Shown: one piece after another, positions 9,841 to 21,780 of the stretch
Layout: each line of letters begins with the position of its first letter
Position numbering within the stretch: the stretch's first letter is position 1
Assembly: GCF_030272615.1 (NCBI RefSeq)
Contig: NC_081412.1
Span: forward strand, 342,485,870 to 342,549,869
Origin: Cryptomeria japonica
Taxonomy: Eukaryota; Streptophyta; Pinopsida; Cupressales; Cupressaceae
Length of the DNA: 64,000 nucleotides
Reading direction: 5' to 3'
Position numbers and translations under genes: made by a program
The notes under the pieces: model-generated
Database searches by the model: none
Told to the model about the DNA's origin: nothing
What the model saw: the letters and a program-made list of their open reading frames with translations, nothing else

Positions 9841-11984
9841 GTGAGGATATAGATTTCAGGCTCTATTGTACTTAGGGCTTTTTTGAAGGCTATATCTTCT
9901 TCAAAGATTACATCCCTACCAAGTTCAATATTTCTCTGACCATGTATATATATTCTATAGGCTTTGGATGTTTCACTATATCCTACAAGTATTCCCCTTT
10001 TTCCAGAAGGTTCTAGTTTTAGTCTTTTCTCTTTAGGTACATGTATATAGACAAGACACCCAAATATCCTAAGGTGGCTGATATCTGGCTTTAGTTTGGT
10101 AAATACTTCCTCAGGAGTTTTATCTTCAAGATGTGAGTGAGGACATCTGTTTTGTATATAAACAACAGTGTTAGTTGCTTCTGCCCAAAGATTGATATTT
10201 AGATTCTGGTTAAGAATCATGGCTTTGACAGCTTCTACAATTGTCCTATTTTTCTTTTCAGCTACCCCATTTTGTTGAGGATTATAAGGTATTGTTAGCT
10301 CCCTCTTAATCCCCGAGTTTTTACAAAAATCTCTAAATAATTCTGATGTGTATTCCCCCCCATTATCAGTCCTTAGGATTTTAATTTTATTTCCTGAGTA
10401 GTTCTTCGTCAGGGATTTAAACTCTTTAAACCTACTAAGGATCTCTTCTGATTCTTTACACTTCAGAAAGTAGATCCAAGTTTTCCTAGAGTAGTCATCA
10501 ACAAATATTACATAATACAAACATCCTCCTAAAGAGGGAACGAAAACTTTGCTTGTCTTCCTAGTACTATTATGGAAGGCACCCTTGATATTTTTACTTA
10601 GGGCACATCTCTTGCATGCCTCTGAATGATATTGCTGCAACTTAGGTAAACCTGTGACAAGGTTTCCCATAGATGATAAAGCTCTATAATTCAGGTGGCC
10701 TAGTCTTCTATGCCATACCTCATTTGCATTTGTTGCTTCATGAATTAGGGCTAGGTTGGGCTCTGTGCACAGCTCATACAAATAGCCTTGTCTTTGACCA
10801 ATGACTTTAGCTTTCTTGATGGAAGAATTTCTTGGCCAAGCCAACACCTTGTTCTCCATGAAGGTTACTCTGTATCCGTTATCTTCTAGGGCTGATATGG
10901 AGACTAGATTTCTCTTGATGTCGGGGACATATAGTACTCCTTCGAGTTGCAATGATATGCCTGTCTTCAGTTTGATGGTGCAGGAACCAATTCCTCTAAC
11001 TGGATGTGAGGAATCATCTCCGATGGTTACTTCCTCATCATTATCCTCTGTCATGGAGTCTAGCACTTCTCTAAACCCTGTAATGTGTCTGGATGAGCCA
11101 CTATCGATCACCCAAGAGTTAGACTTATTTGATGCATGGCTTGTAAGTGCTGAGTAGAGGACATAGTTCTGGGAGTCATCTTCTCTTTTAGATTTTCCTG
11201 CTCTGGCAAATGTGGCTTGTTTGGCTTTCTCTGGACATTTTGCAACAAAGTGCCTGAACTTATCACACCTATAGCATTGAATATGTGATAGGTCTCTCTT
11301 TGAAGTGTTCTTGCCTTGATGACCCTTCCTCTTCCTAAATTGCTTCTTCTTGGTTGTCTTATTTGTGTTAGTATTTAGAACTTGAAGGTCTTCGTCTATG
11401 TTTTGTTTTATTCCCATCTTGTTCAATCTTGATTCTTCTTGGAGACAATCGTCCCTTAATCTTTCAAACTTAGGATACTTGGACCTTGCACTGATGCCTT
11501 TGACGAATGTATTCCATCCACTAGGCAACCCATCTAGAGCAATGAGTGTTAACTCTTTGCTTTGAATCTCGTAATCCAGAGTTGCTAGTTCATCTCTTAG
11601 AATTGATATCCGCATAAAGTAGGCGTTGATTGTCTCCCCCTTGTTCATGGTGATATGATTTATTTCTCGTTTTAATGCCAGAGTTCGACTTGCATTTGAT
11701 ATCTCAAATGTGCTTTCAAGTGCTCTGAACATTTTATAAGCTGTCTGATGTTTTCTTATGATGGGCATTATGTTGTTTCTCACCCCATCAACTATTATTT
11801 TGATGGCCTTTTCATTTCCCTCAATCCATGCTGTTTTGTCAGGTTCATTTTCAGGTTGATCATTTTTAGTTTGAACAAATGAATCCACTTTGTTCTCCTT
11901 TAAGATCATCTGGATTTTGAACTTCCAGGCTGAAAAATCATCGCCACCTCCGAGTTTGTCTTCGAATCTGATAGCGCTGGCCAT
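9780..11984 (-). pseudogene. Copia A gag-protease-integrase
   Basis: 734 codons from an ATG at 11984, 90 bp inside the primer site. Order: gag (residues about 1-230), CCHC knuckle (CYRCDKFRHFVAKC, about 240), protease with D-S-G (WVIDSGSSRHITG, about 295), GAG-pre-integrase (WHRRLGHLNYRAL, about 425), integrase core with DDYSRKTWIY, RTDNGGEY and NPQQNGVAEKKNRT, then the post-core block GILVGYSETSKAYR. The D, D, E integrase residues are present. The frame is intact until it runs off at 9780 because of the shift described under RT. Codons favour A/T endings like the rest of the window. Confidence 0.96.
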
Positions 11985-12062
11985 TGGAGAAATGTGATGT
12001 AGTATATAACCTTGTTCTTAAATTATTCACAAAATTGAATAGTCTCAAGTTCGATCAACTTG

Positions 12063-12074
12063 GCTCTGATACCA
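12063..12074 (-). promoter_or_regulatory. Copia A primer-binding site
   Basis: TGGTATCAGAGC on the minus strand, touching the 5' LTR, complementary to the 3' end of plant initiator methionine tRNA. Confidence 0.95.
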
Positions 12075-12744
12075 TGTAAAGTTTTATTCAATTGCAATAA
12101 AAGAACATATTATATATGAGAGAATTTTATATGATTATAATGTCTAATAATCTGATTATTTTGTTGCAGGCAGAAGGAGAGAGATCATTGATATTTTTCT
12201 ATGTCTTCTCCAAATGATTCATGTCGGGCTTTATATGTTTTAGAAGACCGGTCAATAGATGTCTTGACCGGACATGACCGATCAAGGCACCTATTGATCG
12301 GTGCACATCCCGATTTCGGTTATGTTTGGTAACTAACATTAATACTTAACACTCGGTTGAAGCGGTGTTAGTTATGATGCTTTGTTAATGGCCCGAATAA
12401 ATGTTTATCCCGATAACAAATAGCATTACATATGCTATCGGGTTAATACCCCGATAGCATATTAATGCCGATTCATAAATGAATCGACATTAATATGCTA
12501 TCGGGTTACTAGCCCGATAGCATTTAGATTGACGCTTAACTATGTTAAGCAAGTCGTCGATCTAATCCATATTTATCCAATGTCAATATCATAATCATGA
12601 TCAATGTTATAATCTGATAAACATATTCAGTTTGGAAAGCATAAATCAGATAATCTAATAGTATAGATGAGTAAACCAAAACAGATAGAGGAGATTAAAG
12701 GGTTAGGAAAGTCTTATCTTGCAGAAGCTACTAATGCATTAACA
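12075..12744 (-). repeat. Copia A 5' LTR
   Basis: 670 bp, colinear with 6860-7529. The hairpin cluster is repeated at 12248-12565, with a one-base change weakening the last stem. Confidence 0.97.
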
Positions 12745-12749
12745 CTCCT
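12745..12749. repeat. Target-site duplication of copia A (right)
   Basis: ctcct, matching 6855-6859. Confidence 0.95.
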
Positions 12750-13421
12750 CCTAGTCAGAAGGGTGTGTTTAAGTGGAAGGGCTTTGGTTTGCGATGCCCT
12801 AGCACATCATTTTCAGAGCTGCTTTTCCTTATCAGGTTTGAAGGCCGCTTTGGAGGTGTGATTCAGAGTTATCAGTATCAGATTTGGACAACCTACAACT
12901 ATACGTCTGCATGTTTCTAAGCAACATTGAAGCTAACATTAGAAAGGACAAGTGGGATGTCATTGTGAGACCTAGTGCTGGTTTTTGAGGATTTTGGCAA
13001 GGGCAGCTGGGGTTTTGAAGACGCTTTTGAGGTATTTGAGCACAAATCTGAATATTGTTGGTCATATTCATCTGAAAAAAATTAAAAAATAATAATGTAA
13101 GTTATTTCTAAAAATTCTTGGCAGATTTAGAGTGTTTTCTATATTTTTTTATACTCATAAATATTTAGAAATTTCTATAAATTAGTAGAAAAATCAGATA
13201 AATATTCGGAGTCTAGATCTGTGAGTTTGTTGAAGGGTTTTTCAAGAAAATTTAAAAATTTTCTATTGGATATTTTTGGAGATATTGTTGTTTTGATGTT
13301 TTCCCTTTATACTTGTTTGAGGATATTACAGTGTTAGAAGAGCTGCAAGTCTTGGCAGCTTGTTGGGTTGGTTGTATGCATGGAAAGGGTGGTCATAACC
13401 TTGAAAAGAAAGAAGGGAATA
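12750..13421. other. Rest of element X LTR and leader before gypsy G1
   Basis: Continues the LTR broken at 6859. AT-rich, no ORF of note on either strand. The boundary between the X LTR and the leader of G1 could not be fixed; it is possible that X and G1 are the same element. Confidence 0.35.
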
Positions 13422-14760
13422 ATGGATAGCAGCGATCAACCATCAACATCCAGTGAAGAGGAGGCAAATCAGATGTTCGTAGAAATGCTAAAACAATTAC
13501 AAAACACCAATCTTTATTTGAGTTAGTTGGGTCATAACATATCAAATGGAAGAGATATGGTGCATGTGGAGAACAATGAGGATGCTGATATTTTGGCTAA
13601 GTATCAAGCTTTGGGGACAATTTTTCAGTCAGCTATCTCTTTTAGAGATTATTTGGATCTCACCAAACGCACAAAACTAAAATCAAATCATTGGAATCAA
13701 GGGAAGCAAGATTATGGGCTACAAAAAAGGTGTCGTCTATCTTTGCCAAGTTTTGATGGATCATCAAAGGGTATGTTTAGAGCTTGGATCTAGAAGTTGG
13801 ATACTTAGCTCACCTTGAATCAGCTGAAGGAGATTGAGGCCATCAAGTTTGCTACCCTTCACCTTGGAAGAGATATGGTGCATGTGAAAAACAATGAGGT
13901 TGCTGATATGTATCAAGCTTTGGTAACAAATTTTCAGTTAGCTATCTCTTTTAGAGATTATTTGGAGCTCACCAAACACACAAAGCTAAATCAAATCACT
14001 AGAGTAAAGGGAAGCAAAATATGGGCTACAAAAAAGGTTGGGTCGTCTATCCTTGTTGAGTTTTGATGGATCATCGAAGGGTATGTTTAAAGCTTGGATC
14101 CAAAAGTTGGATACTTACCTTGCCTTGATTTAGATGAAGGGGATCGAGGCCATCAAGTTTGCCACTCTTCACCTTGAAGGAGTGGCACATGAGTGGTGGG
14201 ATCACGGTTTAGTGACATAGGGTCATGGTGCGATAGTTTCTTATGATCAGTTTTGCACTACTTTGATCGAGTGGTTTGACCACAAGGATTCAGGAGCACA
14301 CGTTAGAGAATTGGCTCAGTTTAGATAGGTTGGGACACTTGATGCATACATTTTAGAGTTTTTGTGGTTGTTAGTAATGGTTTCATATGCGATTGAGAGG
14401 AGGTTGACATCTTGGTTCATAAAGGGTTTGTCTAAACCTCTCAAAGGTTGGGTTAAAGTATTTGATCTACCATCTTTGCAAGGCTTTATTAAGCATGCAA
14501 GGAACATGGAGCTCTTGACACCACAAACTAGATTTCTTAGCAAGTTTTCGAAGAGACCCCTATCGCAAAGTTTGTTGTAGAGGAAGGATAAGAAACCATA
14601 GTTTACTAGGCCAATTGGTGAGATTTCTAGGCCATTTGATGGTGCACCTTGTGATTTGAGGGATGAGTTGAGATGGAAGAGGCTTTCATTTGACTATCAT
14701 GAACCTTGGACACTTGGACATAAGTGTAGAAGTGGGAGCAAGGCCCACTGGATTGAGGTC
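13422..14760 (+). pseudogene. Gypsy G1 gag with internal duplication
   Basis: Starts at an ATG at 13422 (MDSSDQPSTSSEEEANQMF). Continues through LPSFDGSSKG, LEGVAHEWWDHG and SYDQFCTTLIEWF to a degraded zinc-knuckle region (YHEPWTLGHKCRSGSKAHW). Stops interrupt it at several points. The segment 13548-13865 is repeated as 13866-14183, so the middle of gag appears twice. Confidence 0.8.
13548..14183. repeat. 318-bp tandem duplication in G1 gag
   Basis: Copies 13548-13865 and 13866-14183 both begin ggaagagatatggtgcatgtg and carry the same gag segment. They differ at many positions and by small indels, so the duplication is old. Confidence 0.9.
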
Positions 14761-14879
14761 TTCGAGGAACATAGTGATGATGAGTTGGATGAGACACATG
14801 TTCTTGACGAGCAACTTGAGTAGATGGATGTGGAGATAGGTATAGATGAGCATTAGGATGGTTTGGCACAAACGGATGG

Positions 14880-15990
14880 TGCAATTGCTACCATCACTGC
14901 CACTCGTCATTATAGCATCTTCAGAATAAGGGGCGTCATGTAGGGACAACAAATTGTTCTTATCGATAGTGAGGCTATCGACAACTTCATTGGTTTTTCC
15001 TATGTGAAGAAGTGTGGATTGCAAGTTGAGGAGCATGATGGCTTTCGAGTGTAGACAATGAGTGGCATGATGTTGCGTTGTGTTAATCATGTTCCACAGT
15101 TGAGTATGACTTTGGGCAATTACATCCTTATTGATGACTTTTATGTGGTAGACATTGATGAGACCAATGTTGTGCTAGGTGTTCAGTGGTTGCATTCTAT
15201 AAGTCCATGTGTCACAGACTTTAAGACTATGTAGTTGAGTTTCACTGCAGATTTTTGGAAGGTAGTATTACGAGGCTTATCTTCAGATGCTCTTAGAGTC
15301 ATTTCAGCTAGGATGATGGAGAGAGTTTTTTGGCATTTAGAGGCCGAGTGGGCAATGCATTGTTTCATTTTAGACAGGTCTACTGATATAGAACAACGTG
15401 GATATCATGTTGACATACAAGGCTTGTTGGACAGGCATAGTGTGGTGTTTTCAGATCTACTACATGGTCTACCACGAGATTGTGGTTTTGAGCATGTTAT
15501 TGAGCTTGTGGATAGCAAGCCAATTGTTATGGATTCCTACCGTCACCCTAGACGATTCAAGGATGAGATTGAGAAGACTATTCGGGAGTTGGATGTAGGA
15601 CATACACAACCTAGTTCTAGTTCCTTTGCTTCTTTTGTTGTCTTGGTGAAGAAGGATGGTACCATGAGGATTTGCATTGATTATAGTGCACTAAATAAGA
15701 AGACCATCAAGAACAAGTATCCTATTTTGTGCATTGATGAGTTGATGCATGAGCTACACAGAGCAATCTATTTCTCCAAAATAGATCTTCATTCTAGATA
15801 CCATTAGATTCCATTAAGACAAGTTTTAGGTGCCACTATGGACATTTTGAGTATTTGGTGATGCCCTTTGGGTTATCAAATGCTCCAGCTACTTTTCAGC
15901 CTTGCATGAACCATGTGTTTAACAAGCAATTGAAGAAATTTGTGCTAGTTTTCTTTGATGACATCTTTGTTATACGCTAGGACATGGGAG
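14880..15990 (+). pseudogene. Gypsy G1 protease and reverse transcriptase
   Basis: The protease reads VLIDSEAIDNFIG, where family members have D-S/T-G-A, so the active site is changed. The longest open stretch is 15235-15807, 190 codons covering the protease-RT linker and RT fingers (RHPRRFKDEIEKTI, FVVLVKKDGTMRICIDYSALNKKT). RT continues in another frame with [13 protein letters not shown] and FFDDI near 15950. Frameshifts lie near 15810 and after 15980. Confidence 0.88.
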
Positions 15991-16149
15991 GAGCATATAT
16001 GACACCTTGACGAGGTGTTAATTATCTTAGCGGCTAACTCCCTCTTTGTGAAAGCCTCTAATTGTGAGTTCAGAATGACTGAGCTATTATATTTGTGATA
16101 TGCCATTAGTGAAGGTGGTGTGAAGGCACATGGGGAGAAGATTCAAGCT

Positions 16150-16812
16150 ATACTTGATTGGCCACCGCTAAAGAATCGTCTCATTTGAGGGGCTTCTTTG
16201 GTCTATGCACATACTATAGACGGTTTGTGAAGAGATTTTTTTCATTAACTGCTCCTTTGACAGATTTGACCAAGAAGGATGCCTTTGTTTGGATGGATGA
16301 GACTCGAAGAATCATGGATCATTTTAAGAAGGTAATGAGTATTTGTCTTGTTTCAGCTTTACTGGATTTCTCTAAACCTTTTGTGCTTGAGTGTGATGCA
16401 CCCAGTATTGGGGCTGTTTTGATACAAGACAAGCATCCAATTGCTTACGAGAGCCAAAAATTGAATGAGGTTGAAAAGAGTTGCATCCAATTGCTTATGA
16501 GAGCCGAAAATTGAATGAGGTTGAAAAGAGTTTCTCTACATATGACAAGGAAATGTTGGCAACCATTCATGCACTTGAAAAGTTCTGTCAATATCTTGTG
16601 GGCAGCAAGTTTATAGTAAGGACTGATCATATTAGCCACAAGTATTTCATGGAGCAAAAGGGATTAAATGAGAGACAACATCATTGGGTGAGCAAGCTTA
16701 AAGGATATGAGTTTGATATTGAATTTGTCAAAGGGAAAATAATGTTGTTGCTGATGCATTATCTAGAAATCTGAGTCAGAAACCCTTCATTTTGCCCACT
16801 TTAGGAAATTTC
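16150..16812 (+). pseudogene. Gypsy G1 RNase H
   Basis: RT thumb and RNase H (FFGLCTYYRRFVKRF, LECDAPSIGAVLIQ, FSTYDKEMLATIHALEKF, FIVRTDH) in two frames, 16158-16514 and 16481-16774. The frame change is caused by a 50-bp tandem duplication. The end near ADALSRN (about 16750-16770) marks the normal end of this domain, and no integrase follows. Confidence 0.9.
16433..16532. repeat. 50-bp tandem duplication that shifts the RNase H frame
   Basis: gcatccaattgcttacgaga and the following bases recur 50 bp later (16433-16482 and 16483-16532) with two differences. 50 is not a multiple of three, so it breaks the G1 frame. Confidence 0.93.
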
Positions 16813-17840
16813 AGCTTCTTGAAAGGATCATTTACTACTAGAATATTCAAAAAATCAGCATGCTTGTGAGATTCTAGATGGTAAAATTAGCAATATCTGT
16901 AATAGAATGGAAAGTAGGCTTGGTGAGGTAGTGCAAAAGGGTGTTGGTGCTGGAAGGAATTTTGAATGAAATGCAGGTTGCTAACAATGCATTGAACCGA
17001 TAAATGTTTGAGCATGTGGAGTATGTGGGTATACGTGCCATAATGCATTTTTAGATGATGTTGACAGTCCACTTTCCCAGTGTCTACATATATTTATCCT
17101 TGTTTTTGTAATTGTTTAAGTTGTAGCATCATTATTTGCATGTGAAGAATCATTTAATAAACAACGATCGATATAGGGTGATATTTTACAACTTTTCTTC
17201 AATTATTTTGGTCGTAAGCTCTCATGTAAAGATGCTCCTCTTGCTGTTAATCTTTCCAATAACATGGTTTATGAAACTATTAAGTAGATTTGGAGATTAG
17301 ATGTAGCTGTTTTTAGTTTGTCTTTATTGATGCTTTTGATATTTAAAATGCATTAACTTAGTATACATGAGGTTTCCACTGTCCATTAGATTGGAAACAA
17401 GAGCTTTTGGAAAAAAGCTGTCTTTGTTTTGTTTACATTAATCCAAGATTCATCATCAGAATGATAGCAAAACATCTTGTGTGTTGCATTTACTTGTTAG
17501 GTATTGAAAAATATGTTTTGAATAGCAAATCTCCCATCATCTGCAATCTTCTTACTTCTTTTGGGTGTGCTGGGAAGGTGGGGACTGTGTTTCTATCTGC
17601 CGTTGTTAGAAGAATGCTGGCTTTCCTGGGTTATCTGATTTTAAAAAATCTAACTATGTTCACTTATTTTATTTATTTTGATCACCACAATCCTTTGTTT
17701 ACCAAAACTACTGGTTAGGCGAATGTTCTAATTGGACACGTTACTATTTAATTTCTATGTTTGGTTAAGACTTTAACTCTAGATTACTGATCTTAAATGC
17801 TGAGACTGATTCATTCAATATTATATTGTCATTTTTGCAG
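16813..17840 (+). other. Sequence between G1 and the first visible synthase exon
   Basis: AT-rich with no coding similarity I can see. If the synthase gene is complete this is the 3' part of its first intron, ending in a good acceptor (atttttgcag) at 17840. A search by eye for the missing exon's glycine-rich GxGGFIGSH code found nothing here or further left. Confidence 0.6.
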
Positions 17841-20347
17841 ACAATCAATCTAGCTGCTATTTGCACACCGGCAGATTATAATACACGTCCTCTTGATACG
17901 ATTTACAGTAATTTCATTGATGCTCTCCCCGTGGTAAGTGTTGTTGTTTGTTACAAGGACCTGGTATTCAAATAATTTATTTTTACAGAAGTAGAGTCTT
18001 TATTTGCAAGTAGTGAAGTAGAGTCTTTATTTGCAAGTAGTAAGATAAGATAGTAATTTGTGTAGTTGGTATGACTTATCGGAGCCACATATACATTTCT
18101 TACTATCTTAATATGTGTTGAACGATGAGATCATAGTTGACAGAACAGAATTATAGAAGTAGAAGGTGAATTTTGAGGTTCTGGCATAACCTGCAAGACA
18201 TGTTGGTCTATAAGACCTGCATATATTAGATTTTGTATTCCTGAGTTCAGGATCAAGCTTGGGAGTGATCCAAGCCTTACAAATTCACCTGCACAAAGAG
18301 ATTGATCATTTGTCTGAAATCTTGACCTTGATGGTTATTTAGGTTAAGTACTGCTCAGAGAACAACAAACGCTTGATTCACTTTTCTACCTGTGAAGTAT
18401 ATGGAAAGACAATTGGGAGCTTTCTTCCAAAAGATCATCCTCTGCGACAGGTATAGCAAAGAGTCATTCTCCACCACTTCCATAACTGAATTGTTCTTTT
18501 GCTTGCATGTAATTATATTTTTCTGTGGAAAACTTTGATGTGTGCCAGGACACTGAATTTTATGTACTTAAAGAGGATGAATCTCCTTGTATATTTGGTC
18601 CAATTGAGAAACAGCGATGGTCATATGCATGTGCAAAGCAACTGATTGAGAGGCTTATTTATGGTAATAAGAATATTAATGGCTGTTTGAAATTTAATGC
18701 AGACTGATAATACATTGGAATTTTTTTCTGATATTTAATTCGAATTTTTCCAGCTGAGGGGGCTGAGAATGGCCTTGAATTTACCATTGTGAGACCCTTC
18801 AACTGGATTGGACCAAGGATGGATTTTATTCCTGGAATTGATGGACCTAGTGAGGGTGTGCCAAGGGTTCTTGCCTGTTTTAGCAATGTAAGTTTGACTA
18901 TACCCTGGTCTCCTCCTTTATAATAACTTTGATAAAGGTAAAATTTTTTGGTTGGTCAAATAATGATGAGGAAATGGGAGGCTTCAAGACATCCATATTA
19001 AAATTGCCTTTCGCTAAATGATTATGGATCAAGTGTTTCATATAATCGCTCTGATCAGTAATTATCAACTCTCAGGGCTTATTGCGGGGTGAGCCATTGA
19101 AACTTGTAGATGGAGGACAGTCCCAGCGTACATTTGTTTATATAAAGGATGCCATTGAGGCTGTTCTCCGGATGATTGTAAGTCAATTTGTTTTTTCGAA
19201 GGTAGACTACTTTATATGATTTAAGTTGTTCATGTTCTCTCATCATCTAACTTGTTGGCTTTACAGGAAAACCCCTCAAGGGCAACTGGCCACATTTTCA
19301 ATGTAGGCAATCCCAATAATGAAGTGACTGTGAGGCAGTTGGCTGAGTTGATGACTGAGGTGAGTGTTGCTTAAAGAGAAATGTTTTATTGAAATTTTTT
19401 CATTTGAAGACATAATCGTGGATTTCATAAATGTTACCAAAAACACGAGTCCTGACTCAAGCTGCTATAAAACATATAACTTAGAATCTAGCAACTAAAG
19501 CTATTTGCACGTTAAATAGCCTTAGCTTTGCAGATATCTTATATACAGAATCCCCTTAGAAACTATACACGGAGTCTGAAAATTAGACTTGGGTTGTGTA
19601 TGCTCCATAATCTCAATAATGTTTATGTGTTCATAGTGCAATTTAAATCTTCAGTGTTTTCTTAGCTAATGCATACTAGCCTGTATTGTTTATTGCATAC
19701 TAGACCTTTCTGTGGGTATATAAATGTTTGAAAATATTTTTATACAAACTAATTAAAGGGTTATAAAAGCAATTCAAAAAGCGACACAAATGTATTGAAA
19801 TCTCAACATGGAAATTGCCACGTGAAAATACAAGGTAATTAAAGGTATGAATGCATGTTTGGTTGGTAATATAGCTTTAGCAATATGTATTTGCAGCTTG
19901 AAGCATAAACCCATTGCTTCTTATTTAGAATGTGCACCCTCACTTGTGCCTGAGTACTAAACAAATTTTCTGGTTCTTTTTGCTGTGCTAAGGTATACTC
20001 TAAAGTAAGTGGTAAACCACCCCTGGACATGCCAACTATTGATGTAAGTTCCAAGGAGTTTTATGGCGAAGGTTATGATGATAGTGACAAGCGAATACCA
20101 GACATGACTATCATCAAACAACAACTTGGTATGTAGGTTCAGTTCAAATTTGTTTGGTTTGAGATCGGCTCAGTTCATTTGCAACTCCAACCACAAGTTA
20201 AGCTCAATTAATATATAAAATTTCAATGCAGAGTGGGAACCAAAAACCTCCTTGTCAGATCTGCTTGAGTTTACTCTGACCTATCAGCATAAGACTTATT
20301 CCCATGCCGTGAAGCAGGCGATGTCTAAAGCAACTGCATCAAGCTGA
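17841..20347 (+). CDS. AXS: UDP-D-apiose/UDP-D-xylose synthase, exons 2-9 (first exon not found)
   Basis: Eight exons with GT-AG introns: 17841-17933, 18343-18450, 18549-18663, 18754-18887, 19076-19177, 19267-19359, 19993-20128 and 20232-20347 (TGA). Together they give 298 residues without a stop or frameshift. The enzyme is an NAD-dependent short-chain dehydrogenase/reductase-type protein of the cytosol that turns UDP-glucuronate into UDP-apiose and UDP-xylose for cell-wall pectin (family knowledge). Visible active-site elements: Cys in AAICTPADYNT, Cys-Glu in STCEVYG, the YxxxK pair in WSYACAKQ, and Asp/Arg in DDSDKRIPD. These match known family positions if about 92 residues precede, giving about 390 in all, the usual length. 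The missing part holds the NAD-binding Gly motif. Truncated gypsy G1 lies just upstream. Either exon 1 is beyond a very long intron or this is a 5'-truncated copy. Confidence 0.95.
17988..18041. repeat. 27-bp perfect tandem repeat in an intron
   Basis: The unit starting gaagtagagtctttatttgc occurs twice, 17988-18014 and 18015-18041, in the intron after the first visible synthase exon. Confidence 0.93.
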
Positions 20348-20850
20348 ATCTTGCCACAATTCCACAGTTCAATCATCATTGAGAACTATTTATCAAGGAT
20401 TTTATCGGCTTACCATTGCAATTCTTCTGTGTACTTAAAAGTTTTTGTGCACTTGCCCTGATCAAGTTTGGAAAAGTTTTTTTGTAACATTTCACTGTTA
20501 TGTTCTCGAGGAGTGCAAGTCAGAAGAAGTAGAATGTAGAATTTTTTATTATTATCATAATTATTAAAAATTATTGTATAGGCTTTCAACTGTCTTTGCT
20601 GTATGGTCTACGTGGGCGATCATGTTCCTGTTTCCGGGTAGCATCCCTTTTGGCTAAAATCTATGCAATTTATGGTCATTGTCTTCGTCTTTGCAATTAT
20701 CACTCACGCAATCATCAATATGTAGTCAGTTTTCAATTATGCAGTCAATCCCACAAGTGGAAAATGAATCCGATACCAATGTCAGAAAATATTTCAGATG
20801 CAATCATATGTTAGATTGAACATAAGCTTGTAGGGTCTTAAAGAAAGGCT
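20348..20850 (+). other. Downstream flank and probable 3' UTR of the synthase gene
   Basis: No ORF of note. AT-rich, with an A/T-rich stretch near 20540-20580 that could hold the polyadenylation site. Ends at the target duplication of element K (aggct, 20846-20850). Confidence 0.5.
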
Positions 20851-20888
20851 TGAAAAATAATTGACTAAAAGAATTAATTATTCTAATA
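20851..20888 (-). repeat. Element K 3' LTR with internal deletion
   Basis: 38 bp: tgaaaaataattga followed directly by ctaaaagaattaattattct, the two extremes of the 340-bp LTR at 22419-22758. Confidence 0.85.
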
Positions 20889-21279
20889 TCTTCTCTTAAT
20901 GGTTATTGTATCAACTAAGTACCTGACAGAAGACGCTGTAGGTCTTTTGATCACAAACACAAGAACACTTTGCTGATGTGGAGACCTTCCCAGGATTTGC
21001 AAAGAGTTAATGACCAGGAATAGCTGAATTCGTCCTAGTGATGTAACCTTCATGCAAATTATAGAATTGTCACACGAATTATTGAGCTTGAACCATGATT
21101 TTGAGAAAAAATCGTCAAACCCTCCAAAGAGCAACAAACACAATTTTAGCAAAAAATTGCAAAAACTTTTGTAGAAGAGTACTGAGCACTATTTGATCCA
21201 GCAACTCCAAAACATACTCCAAGATACCGCGGTTGCAGATGTTCGCCCCAACAACTCTTGGTGCGACCCAAAATAGATT

Positions 21280-21780
21280 GCAACAAAGCACGATTTTTTT
21301 GGAAAAAACCGTCAAACCGTGAAAATAAGAATCCTCCAAAAGAGAACTCATGATTTTTGAGGACAAAATTGACAAAAACCAATGGACAATTTTTCAAGAA
21401 AAAATTGTGAAAACCCTCAAAACAATTTTTGAGGAAAAAATCGTAAAAACCCTAAAACGTCGTGTGGCAAAATACCAGACATCATGTAGCAAAAACTCTG
21501 ATTTTTGAGGAAAAAATCAAGCAAAACCTTCCCATGATTTTTTGTGGCGAAAAATCAGAAACCCAGAATAATTTTGTAAGGGAAAAATAATTTTTAAGGA
21601 AAAGATAATTAAAACCCACAAATAATTTCTAAGGAAAAAATTATAAAAACCTAAAATAATTTTTTTAAAGACAATTATAAAATCTCAAAATATATTTTTT
21701 TAAAGAAAATTATAAAAAATCTAAAAATAATTTTTTTCAAAAATGTTTTTAAAAAACCCACTAATAATTTTGTCAAGGGG
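21280..21780. repeat. Degenerate A-rich repeat inside element K
   Basis: A motif like ttttgaggaaaaaatcgt plus aaaaccct recurs with variation about every 30-60 bp. ORFs across it, in either direction, are low-complexity by-products. Confidence 0.6.

Larger units (their letters stand above)
6860..12744 (-). mobile_element. Full-length young Ty1/copia element A
   Basis: Complete copia element in minus orientation. It has two 670-bp LTRs, an initiator-Met-type primer site (TGGTATCAGAGC) directly inside the 5' LTR, a polypurine tract next to the 3' LTR, and gag, protease, integrase, RT and RNase H in copia order. The LTRs differ at about six positions, roughly 0.9%, the lowest divergence in the window. 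It is inserted in the LTR of element X. Coding is broken by a frameshift near 9.81-9.84 kb, another near 8.87 kb and a TAG at about 8732, so this copy cannot make its full polyprotein. The 3' non-coding region and LTRs are unusually rich in hairpins. Confidence 0.97.
13422..16812 (+). mobile_element. Truncated Ty3/gypsy element G1 (gag-PR-RT-RH)
   Basis: Plus-strand gypsy remnant with gag, a degenerate zinc knuckle, protease, RT and RNase H in order. Integrase and any chromodomain are missing; the homology stops near 16812. RT reads FVLVFFDDI, as in chromovirus-type gypsy elements (family knowledge), but truncation prevents a firm lineage call. It holds a 318-bp tandem duplication in gag and a 50-bp one in RNase H, plus many stops. 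It lies directly before the synthase exons. Confidence 0.9.
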
